Source: Antedon mediterranea (lineage: Eukaryota > Echinodermata > Crinoidea > Comatulida > Antedonidae). From it: 64,000 nucleotides of DNA. Positions 13,201-25,200 of this stretch are shown one piece after another. The stretch is from NCBI RefSeq assembly GCF_964355755.1, contig NC_092671.1:17579501-17643500 (forward strand). Reading direction: 5' to 3'. The notes under the pieces were generated by a model. The model had not been told where the DNA came from. It saw nothing but the letters and a program-made list of their open reading frames with translations, and did no database searches. Each line of letters begins with the position of its first letter. The stretch's first letter is position 1. The translations under genes were made by a program, and so were the position numbers.

Positions 13201-16200
13201 AACATTGAATCATGGCTTGCCTCTCGTTATTTGGAGTGAGTTTTATAAACTCTTCAAGATGCAGCAATTATTAGATAAGAAATACACATTTGTATAAAAA
13301 TTGTGTACTAGAACAACCAGTTGTTGATCTGGGCCTTTGTGGAAATTAAAGTTAAACCTTAAAGATGTATTGTCCCTTTGCCAAATTCCAAAAAAAATTT
13401 AAAAAAGATTTCGAAAAAAAGTCGGTCATTTTGAAGTATCATAATAGTTATTAATTTTTACCAATTATGAGTCGGAAAAAAAATCAATTAACTGAAATAC
13501 AGACGTTTTTTAGTTCAAAGTTTTCTATCAAAACATATCTCATAATGCAACGCGCTTGTTTGGCTACTCTGTATGTATAATCATAAAACTTCCTCGCGAT
13601 CTGTGTAAAACACCTTCTCATCCGTGACGAGTTGTAAACAATCCTAATTAGCATCATGCTTAATGTATACTCATGGTTTGAAATCTTTGTTTACTTTTTC
13701 TCGGGACAATTATCCAGACGAAATGTAATAAAATTAATTTAGCTGTTAATTACGTAAAATTGTTGTTTTTGGCTCGAATTTTTGACTTAAGGTGAATAAC
13801 TTTAATATTACTTTGATGTGGCCAATTTAAATTTAGAATATGTTGACCTTCATTCTTTTGTGTTTCAAGGGACAATACATCTTTAAACTTTAAATTTAAA
13901 GCCAGTTTCATGGTAGTAATAAGCAGGAATCTTGACCTATATGGCTACCGTATCACTAATAATTTGTATTTGATTTTTTAAACGTTTAAACTAGGTCAAA
14001 TGCAATCTTTAAAATCAAGTAGTCATTATGTATTGTTCATGCTATGCATCCTCATGAAGCGGTTGTTGAAGCTGTACCTATCTTAAGAGTAGTAGTAGAG
14101 TTGTCCATAAATCCATCCCCCTAAAGAGGATATTGAAGTTGTTATTTACTACTGCTTCTGTTCTTTAGGCAGTTCCAATATATATTGGATGACGATACTG
14201 AGCCAGGTGAGGGTGATAAGTATATACCAGCACTCACAGCTGGAGAAAGGTAAGAGTATATAATATGGAAAGGTTCCTTCATAATAACCAAAAGGATCAC
14301 ATCTTTGTTGTCCAGTATTGACGAGTATAAAGCTCTGTCTACACTATCAAACCTTATGTGACAAAATGTAATGTGCCCATAAATGGACACGATGCTGTCA
14401 TATCACTACCATATTTGGGCACACTTTTTATGTCAACTTACATGATCATTATTATTACCAGTGGCGTAACGGCTATGAGCGCACACTGGCTAAACCCAGG
14501 GGCCTCTGTGCAGGGCCTGGAAGAAAAAGGCATTCAAATATGTCAAAAAAAACTTAAAACATTGCAAGGCCTCCAGCATTGGAGGGCCACTTATGCCTCT
14601 GTGTTACGCAACTAATTATTACCAGTTATTATCAACTCTAAACCTTGAAATACAGGAATGGTGTCCGGCGGGATTTAGTTTTTTACCAACCCCGAATCTA
14701 GTTCTAGAAGTACCGGGATGGTGTCCGACGGGGGATAGTTTCACTATGTAGTTAAAGTTCTATTTATTTATTGTTAGCTGAAACCGTTTTTTATATTTTT
14801 ACTAAATTTACTTTGGAAACTTAAACGTTCCTATAAATTGTTATATAAATAGTAATATGTTCAGGTTAATCTGTAACTAGCGTCATTTATACTCTGCTCT
14901 GTTTCTTAGAATTCCATGGGCAGCGGCCCGTCAGAAGTTTTTCAAGTCAGGAGACAACAAAGTGTCACTAGATATAATTGAGAAGGCTGCATTTGTTGTT
15001 GTACTCGATGAAGATGAGCATGACTATGACCCAGTAAGTGTTCTACCAATAATCTAAAGCTCTGTCTACACTATCAAACTTTATGTAACAAAAAATGTGA
15101 TGTGCCCAGATATGGTGATGTCATATCAATAGTATATTTGGCCATATCACTACCATATTTGGGCACATCATACATTTTGTGTAACATTTTGTCAAACTAG
15201 TTTGATAGTGTAGACAGAGCTTTATTCCTCTACATATAAATTGTACACACAGGGTGAATACAGATTTTGTTAAAATGTGATAAGAAAAGATAAGGTTTAA
15301 AGTTTGGCATCACTTGGTGAAAACAAACATGCAGGTGTTTGTGGTTGCATATATATTTATTATATAATGGCATTTATTAACTTTGGTTTTTGTTTCCTGT
15401 TGAAAGAATTGACATGCAAAGCATTATACAACATTCACATTTTAATGAAACAAACTTTTGAAGATATATATTATATAAATTAGACATATTCTAAAAATAT
15501 TCTTTACTATTATATTAAGATATTTCCACTTGGTTCCAATCTGGCGCTTATGATTGGTTAACTCACTGCGTCCAAGAGGGAAACAAGCTTATGATTGGTT
15601 AACTCACTTACATTTTGCCAATCAATGCGTCCAAGAGGGAAACAAGCTTTAAGTTACTTACATGACATCATTTTTCTTCTATTTATAATCTTAATCAAGG
15701 ACATTTTTAAGATGCATTAAAGATGTATTGTCCCCTAAAAAAAATATTTCTTAAATGAATTTTTCTGTTGAATATGCCATTTTAATGTCACCAAATAGTT
15801 ATCAACCAAAAATTGGATCGGGGGAAAAAAAAGTATTTACCTAAAAAAATGTAATTTAAAGCAAAACAAAATAGTCAAATTGGCTGCCAGCCAATATGTT
15901 TTTGGTTGAATTAACCATTTATTTTGTAATTTTATAAGTGAAAACATTAATTTTTTCCATTTTTTTTCTACAGAATTGATTAACTTATTAAAGCTAAAAA
16001 ATAATCTATTCAAAGTCTGATTTTATTAATCTTTATTTTTCATGTTTTTGGGGGACAGTACATCTTTAATATGTATTGTATTAAATTAATGCCTATAACA
16101 GGCTTATTATTAGAGGTGGTCAAATATACCTTTCTGTTGTATTTGTACCACTATTAAAATACCAGTAGTCCAGTGTTCCATGATACATTTTTCATGATTC

Positions 16201-19200
16201 ACTTCACAAGGTAGAAATATTATTTCCTGCCTGTAAGGAAACACTTTAAGCCCGACATCAGCTTAAAGCTAATCTCTATTCTGAGCTGCCACAGATTTTG
16301 TTGTTTACAATTATACACTACAGTAACTTCAATCTAAACATACCCAAACCACACCTACTAGTGACCTTATTTTAATACACTATACAAATGATACAGCATA
16401 ACACTATTGTGGTATAGGAATACCATAAGTTTGCATGGTACCAGGGTACACTAATTAGGAATTATTAATTGTAATGACTAATTAGGAAAACATGATTACC
16501 ATAACTGTTAACCTCTCTTTACCATTCATTTAGTATAGAAGCAGCTTAGTGAATAATTGTATACTAGTGCTTTCCAAAAAGAAAATTACATCGAAGTAGA
16601 GCAAAAATGGATTTAGTAACTTCAATTTTAAATATATTACGCAAAAAGTACAGTATACAACTAGAATTTAATTCGTCACTTTGACGAATTATAGGTGATC
16701 ATTTTTATCATTTTAATGAAATTAACACTTTTTAAACATGCACGTACGTTAACATGCGATCGTAAAAAGCTGATGTACGCCATCCTATGACATGATGCAT
16801 ATACACTTATAGTGCTGAGTTGTACCTATTATGTGTCATATACAATATGTACAGTATCTGTATATCTATATACAGTGTAGCAGAGGTGAAATTACGGGAC
16901 CCACATCATGTTCTATTTTTTTGGTATGATGGAATTATCAAAATAAACTCGAAGATGACAATTTCGAAAGATAATTAATTGAGCAAATAAATATAAGGAT
17001 TGGAAGAGAATTTGACACGTAGAAGCGCAATGCGCGCTCTTTGAAATTTGTATAACTTCGACTAAAGAAATTTAAAAACAACGTTTTAACTTCAACTAGC
17101 CATATGATAACATCACAACATTCGATAGGCTTAATTTTTATATGAATTCATATCTACATTTCATCAGCTTTCATAATAAATTATAATCATCAAGGTCACA
17201 TTTAATTCGGAAGAGCTGTAAGATATTCAAATGTATGGTGTAGGTGAAATTACACGACCTACGTTATTCAAGTTTTTACGCGTGATGACGTCATCAAAAT
17301 GAAAATGTTGACAACTCATGAGAAAGATAATTAAATGAGCAATCATATACAAAAAATTTAGCGAAAATCTGGCACAAAATAACCGAGATGCGCTCAGTTG
17401 AATGTGATAATCTATGACAAAAGAGAAAAAAACCTAATTTTTAAATTTGAGTGGCCATTTGGTGACTTCACAACATTTTGTACGTCAAATGTGTACATGA
17501 ATTTATATCTAGAACTCAATGGCTTCCAGAATAATTTAAAAAAATTGGGGGTCATCGTGCATTCTGAAGAATGATTTTCATTTTAAAAATGCCTTATTTT
17601 TCATCATTTTCAGCACTTTTATGCAGTTAATGTGCGCATTTTGTCATTTTTAACATGCTCGTATAGCGTTATTTTAAGTCGGAACGAACTCAAATTCGGT
17701 GAGTGTACTAAGGATGGTGAGTAAAATGCGATTTCTACAAAAAAATCGTATTTTTACGCTTTTTAAGAATCGCGCGCTGAAAAACGCATTTTTGCGCAGT
17801 AATTTTTTGAAACACGCAAATGGCCTAATTCATGCTCTAAATTGATTAAAACTTAATTTTGAGCTTTTTAAATTTTGAACGCGCGATTTTACGCGCATGA
17901 CCCTACGTGCACGTGCGTTTTTACTTGCTTATATTTTTACCCTTGACCTGAAGTTTACGTGTAATAAATTTCATTAATATATGATAATGAATTATGGAGA
18001 TATGATTGATAATGTGATTTCACAAAATGGCGTATAAATGACGTCACGGTTGAGTGATCACGCTGAAAAGCTTATTAGGATTAAGTTAAAGTATTTGGGA
18101 GATATTGTAAAATTGTTGTGATCATTGACATTTTACTTTTTGAGATAATTGACACACAAAATCTGTACAGAAAGAAATAAAGCGGAATAAGATTTCATAC
18201 AATAACAATAGGTGATCATTTTATTCTAAATGATCACCTAAAAATAGTATATATAATTATTATACTAACAATAATGCTGATAAAATAACCATATACACCA
18301 CATCAATTTACTATATAATTCATTTAATAATACCTATATTTTTTAATTTCAATCTTCTGACAACTTTTAATATTTCATTAAATAACCAGTTAACTAACTT
18401 TCTGCTGATAAAAAGGAATATCTGCTGATAAAAAGGAATATCTGCTATTAGTTGATGCCTATTCAATCAATTTATGAAATGAGATTTGTAAAACAAAATA
18501 ACTGCATTGAATAAAGTTTATGAATTACAGTAGTTTAAATTCGAATTAAGATAATCAACAGGATGCTAGTTTTATTTTGGTAAAAACGAGTGCCTGATTA
18601 ATCCAAGTAAGCAATTTAATATTGTTTTACCTAGTACAGAAAAATACTCTTTAATATACTATAAAATGTAGAACATCCTAATATACTTATTGCACTAATT
18701 GGCAGTATTATATTGGTTATGGGTTAAACTATTTGTTTCTCATTTTTTATTTTGATGTTCTATACTTTTTAAAGGTCAGGTGCGGGAAAAACATTTCTAT
18801 TGATCATGCATTCTAATAATCGATCTATTATTTCCCCTAATTTTTGGGGCTTCAGACGTTTATTTTTTTGCTTTAACAAAAACTATCCACTGCATACCCA
18901 CCAGCTTTTTTGCACCTTTTTTCACTTGCTAGGGAATCTCCGGATATGGTATTACATTGCATAATTACATTTAATTTTAAGAGAAATTCATGTTTTTTCA
19001 ATGTGATTTTTGTTTCTTAACCAGAGTATAAAAAATTCATGCCTGTACCTGACCTGTAAGCACAAATTATCTACATTTTTATAATCTTACTATGTATTAT
19101 TATTATTTTGTTTAATTCTCTGCAAATTTTTGTTTCTGTTAGCTTGTCTATATCCGAGCACGTCACTGTACATTCATTCACTCCTTGTATCATCCTTCTC

Positions 19201-22200
19201 CTTTGCCTTTAAATCCATGTTTACCATCTCAACAAACATATTATTAAAAAAAAACATTGATAAAAGTTCAGTCTTTCAATTATAATTTTTTACCAAAACA
19301 ATTTTATTTTGTTTTAATCATGATCAGGTATTTGCCATGAAACTTTAAAAAAGTAAACAAATGTATTTGAGTTTATGCAAGTCTAATTTTATTATGGAAA
19401 CTTTTTTTTTCTTTTATCCAAAATGGCCCCAATAGTTCCACATAGAATGGTCACAAATTAGTCTCTTCTAAAAGTAATACCACCTTTCATAGTTTCTTAT
19501 TGTTTACAAGATGTATGCTGTTTATTATAAAGTGATTGAACTTTAGCTTATTTTAATTATGTAAAAACAAATGGAAATTTGTTAAACAAATGACACCTTT
19601 AAACCCAAAAATGATAATTTTGCTACTATTTCACATCGCTTAGCAATGTTTACACCACACAAACGTAGATGTTGACACCTTTGTGTGTGTAAACTGTATA
19701 ATCAGAATGTGAAAAGGGTATTATGTATTACTAAAGATCTGTTTATACTATCAAACTATAAAAAAAAAGTGCGATGTGCCCAAATATGGTAGTGATATGT
19801 CCAAAAAATATATGGCCACATCACATTTGCTTTGTCACATAAAGTTTGATCGTGTAGACAGCTTAAACATTGTTTTAAATACAGTACAGAACTTTGTATC
19901 CTAATGGTTTTGTGAAATATGAATTTATAAGCAAAAACAATAATTTCTATCTCTTCATGTTACACATTGGTGTTTATGGCTATATAATGATATATTTTGG
20001 AAAAAATGACATACTATACTACAACAGATATTAAACTAAAATCTGCTTAGTGCAACTTGTGAAAATGAAACTTGTGAATATCTTGCAATTTGAAAATCAT
20101 TTCATGTCCATTTTAAAACCCCTGCCACCATGTTTGTTTCATACAAGGAACCACTTGAAGACTTCCGAAAAGTTTACCCATCATGGTATACCAAGAGATC
20201 ATCTGAAAACCCTATAGACAAGGTACAGTAAACAATTTGTCCCCAGATACTCACCTGTACAATTAAAATCAATTGCATGCTTGCTTATTTAAATAACTTG
20301 CTATTCTTAGCTGTATTATTTATGCTTTTTAATAACACTAGGGGTGGGGTGCTGGTATTTTTATTTTGCTTACTTTTTGCATTATGCTTTTAATCATTTG
20401 GTTCATTTTTGGTTCATCCTACTTTATTATAATTTATATACTAACAATTATTTTTCAAACTAATGCTTATAGTTTTTTTTCAAATAGGTACTTTTTATCA
20501 AATTACGTGCATGACAAGATATCATTAATTGATCCCACCTTTACCCTAAAAAACAATAGTGTATGTTCCATCCCTCAAAATAACACCTTCTCCCTTGCCA
20601 CATATTTTCTGAAACAAGATCATGTATTTGTCATTTGTAAAAGCATATAAAATGCAGATATATTACCAGTACCAGTTATGGCAAATTTGTATAAGATGGA
20701 AGACTATTTTAAAATGTGGTAGCATACATTAATTGATCCTAACCGTTTACCCCATCATCAACAAAAGATGATGAATGCTCCCTTCCTTCCCTTCACATGT
20801 CCAACAACTTCTCCCTCACCACAAAGTTTCTAAACCATTATTGTAAGTTCAGAGTTGTATGGTCATTCTTGAAGCAAATAAAAGGCTTCAGAAATTTAAC
20901 AAATTTGTGCCAAGTATGGCAAATTTGTATGGAGAGGTGTTTGTTTTAGATTTGCATGTTTTGTGTTATAGCATGTCCAGATCTCTCCAAAGAGATTTGA
21001 ATATTAACATAATGTATAGTAGATCTTACTACAGTTGATATAATATTAATAGATGGTTTATGAGTTTTTATCATTTGGTTCATAAATGTATTTCATGATG
21101 ATTGGGGATGATGTTTTTATTCAATTGGTGAGCTTGATTGTAGGGTTGCCACATGGTCATGTTGCTTTAATGTGATAGACAATTAATTAACTGATTCATC
21201 AGTAATAATTAATAAGTTGTATTATGTTTTGTACACTAATATTAACCTGTATGCTCTATTTAAAAAATCATTGGGTTGCTATATCAATTTTCTCAAATTG
21301 TTGTACAGTAACACAGCCCTCTCGGGCCAAAGAGAAAGTCTATGACACGGTTACACAATTAATCTCCACACTTTTGCAGCAGTGTAAAGGGGATATGAAC
21401 AGTGAAGTTTTTATGTTTATATAGTCATTTATATTTTCTAATACAGTACATTTAAAATTGTTGTAGTATAGCAAATATTATAATATTTTTTATTTTGAAT
21501 TGAAGGACTTACCTTTGTTGGTTTTGGTAGATGAAAACAGTTTTTCAATAATAATAATAATGTATTCAAGAAATGTATATAAACTGTCATCATTTAATTG
21601 TGCTTCTTTATATAGGATGACTACACACAGTTAGATCGATTTGGACGCTCTTTACTCCATGGCAAAGGTTATGATCGTTGGTTTGACAAGTCTTTCAACC
21701 TTGTTGTCTTCAAGAATGGACGAGTTGGATGCAATGCTGAACATTCAATGTAAGTTGTATATAGCGTAGTATGTATAAATAGCATTAGGGACGTATAGAT
21801 GGATAGAAGGTAAAACTTGAAGGAGCAATTTGTTTGTTGTAAGCCCCGGGTAGTAATGCCTGTGAAGATGTTCTTTGTATTAAGTTACAACCTTACTACA
21901 GACAATTTACTCAGAAGACTCAGAAGTAAAGGTGCTACTTTCGCGTACACAATAAACTAGCTTTGTGTAGACAAATAACTTCAAAACTCGCAAGTATATA
22001 TGTATATATTTATATTGTGATCGGCACTTTTCACTTCTGGCAAATTTGCATAGCTTCTTCATAAAAACGGTGTGATGCCCTTGTATTAAGCGTTATGTGG
22101 ACGCTCATCGGAAGTAATGTGCACACATAATTTCATCAAACTATTGTCTTATAATTTGTCTAATTTAATGTCTTCACTAGCTGCGTGCTATTCAGTAGTC

Positions 22201-25200
22201 TCATTCATTATTATCATCTAAATTAATTATGTATACAATTTAAACTTTGGGCTACTGCTAATATGTCTGGTTTTCCGGAAAGTCTGTTAATCTAAATGTG
22301 AGCCTTTTGGACTACATATACACTAGAAAAGTCTGATATTAGGAGAGTTTTCGGTTTTCAGAAAGTCTGGTATAAGGAGGTTGCTGGTAGATTGTAAATA
22401 ACATCATATTTGTAATATTAACTATAAATCCAAAGGCAAATTACTGAAAAAAAATGACAATGCTGTGGGTATCAGTGGCTGGATCTCAATGGAGATACAA
22501 AAAAAAAAGCGAAAAGCTAAATCAAAACAGCCAGAAAAGTTAGCAGAAAACGTATCATTTCTGAAACCAAATTTATATATACTTTATATTGTTTGATATA
22601 CTATAATAATGTGTGGTTTTGATTGTGAAAATGTAACTATACGGTATATGTTAATAACAAAATAAATTGTTTTCCTAGTGCCGATGCCCCAATTATGGCC
22701 CATCTGTTTGAATATGCCTACGCAGAAGACTATATGACACTTGGATACCGAGAAGATGGCCACTGTAGAGGAACCATAACAAAGGAGTTGAGCCCTCCGC
22801 AGCTGCTCAAGTGGAACATTGTACCAGAAGTAAGAAATTGATTTCAATTTGTGTGATGACTATAAACATTGTAATTTTAGAGATTGTAAATAACTTAAAT
22901 TATTAATCATTTTATATAACTGTTCTTAAAATCTTAACAATCCCAGATATCTATTGGCCCCCTTGGAAACCAGTTTATACTCTTACTCGTCTCGAAAGAT
23001 GTACTAGGTTCTTTAAAGTGCAGATGAGCAAGGTGTGTACACTGGACCTATGGTTTATACTCCTTACCTGAGAACCATGAACCAGAACCATGGAGCAAGT
23101 GAGCTGAGAACCCTTGCCGATGTTGTGGCTGGATTACGGTTCCACTGTCTTAACCGCTCGGCCACTCACTCTTAAACTTTCACGGGTTATCCAGGTGTAG
23201 ATTTCTAGGTTTTGTTTGTTGCTATATATTATTGCTGTATATTATTATAATATTTTTGTTATAAAAGTAAACTTTAATCCATTTAAATTCAAAGAGGGAA
23301 TTATTATAATTTAATTTATGTTTTTGTTTTTCAGTTGTTGGGTGTAATCAATACCAGCAGGGAATTCGCAATAAATTTAGCTAACGATGTAGACCTCCAC
23401 GTTAAAGTACATAATGCATTTGGTAAAGGACTGATGAAAAAATGTAAAGTTAGCCCTGATGCATTCATTCAAATGGCTATGCAGTTAGCTTATTATAGGG
23501 TAAGAATATTTAAATATTTGAGTGGAGTTGTAGCTTGGTGGTTAAGATCCTTGCCTACTGATCCTAAACCCTGTGAAATACCGATATTTTGTTTCTTGAC
23601 AAAAAAGTGTTAAAGGTAGTTATTCTGGTCCTCAAGCTTAACTGGAAACTGAGGAAATTCAGATTGGGCCTTCCACGGACCCATAGCAGCCAGCAGTGCA
23701 GCGCCTACCAGATCCCCTACTATTTCGAATATGTACTAAGTTCTTTAACATGTACTATATGTACACGAGACATACAAAGGACGAGGCAATGATAGTAAAG
23801 CATCTTGCCTAAGGATGCAATCAGTATGGTACAGATAGGCTCAGATGGCAAGTTGATCAGATGAATGTAACCACTTATTCTTGGCAATATGCCTAAATTT
23901 AAATTAGAAAAGTAATAGCTTTGATGCATTCATTCAAATTGATATGCAGTTTTCTAATTATAGAATAAGACATTAAAGATGTTAACCTTGTTTGTTTGCA
24001 GTATTGCTTCAGGAAAAAGTATTAACAAATAAATGATTACTTTATGTAGGACCAAGGTCGCTTTAACCAGACGTATGAAGCTTCGATGACGCGATTGTTC
24101 CGTGAGGGACGAACTGAAACTGTACGGCCATGTACGATAGAATCTTGTGATTTTGTGCGTTCCATGGATAACCCAGAATACTCGGTGAGTCTTCTTTGTC
24201 TTGTTGTTTCATAGTTTTATTTATTTGTTAATAGACAATAGTTCATAGACTATTTGTTACTGTCCTTTTCACACTGATCACGCTATTTGTGCACTATTTT
24301 ATTACTATGATTAGTCAGTTTAATACTAGGGCAATACATGCGCAGTAATAACTCGGAACATCTCTGAACAAAAACAGGCCTCTCATCAGTGTTTTTCAGA
24401 GGTCAGAGGTCCCCTGTATAATTTCGCGAGATTTTCCACAAATTGTATTCACACTATGCAAACCTGGTTACAACTTGTTAAAAGTTGTTACATTTTGCAG
24501 ATGTGAAAAGGGTATAAGCCTCTATAGACTAGAAATCAATTTTAATTTTATTTTGTTTTATTCCTTTACAGGCTCAACAGAGATTAGAACTGTTTAAGAA
24601 AGCTGTTGATGTTCATGTGAAAAGTTACCGAGATGCGATGAATGGCAAAGGAATTGACAGGCACTTGTTCTGTTTGTATGTTGTGTCCAAGTATTTAGAA
24701 GAAGAATCTCCCTTCCTGCATGAGGTTTGAATATACTCTAAAGCCCTGTCTACACTATCAAACTAGTTTGACAAAAATGTCATGTGCCCAAATATGGTAG
24801 TGATATGGCCAAATATGGTAGTGATATGTCCAAGTCTATTACGTGTCTAGCTTACCTGGATGAACCGACACAGGCCTTATCCCCTTCAAGGGGATAACAT
24901 AACCCGAAAATAAAAAATTGTTTACAGTGGTATTGCCCATGAGCCGCGCCTATTCATACCTTACCACTTCTTTTAGAGACATTATCATGTCCATATTTGG
25001 GCACATCACATTTGTTGTCACATACATTTTGATAGTGTAGACAGAGCTTAAGAACTTTTTTATTGATCAATGTTCACAAGGACAAATTATCTCTTTACAA
25101 GGACAAATATTAGGCATTTCTTGTTAAAACTAGTAAAAATGGTATTATGTATTTTGTACAATTTACATTTAAATCGTTTTCCTATTAATACCTAACCTAA

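Larger units (their letters stand above)
15034..20147 (+). other. CPT1 intron 8 (5.1 kb)
   Basis: The longest intron of the gene. It holds two family A copies, one short family B copy, a family C fragment and the ~1.6 kb TIR element. The stretch 18245-19730 shows nothing beyond a short 19-bp duplication at 18411-18450. Confidence 0.85.
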
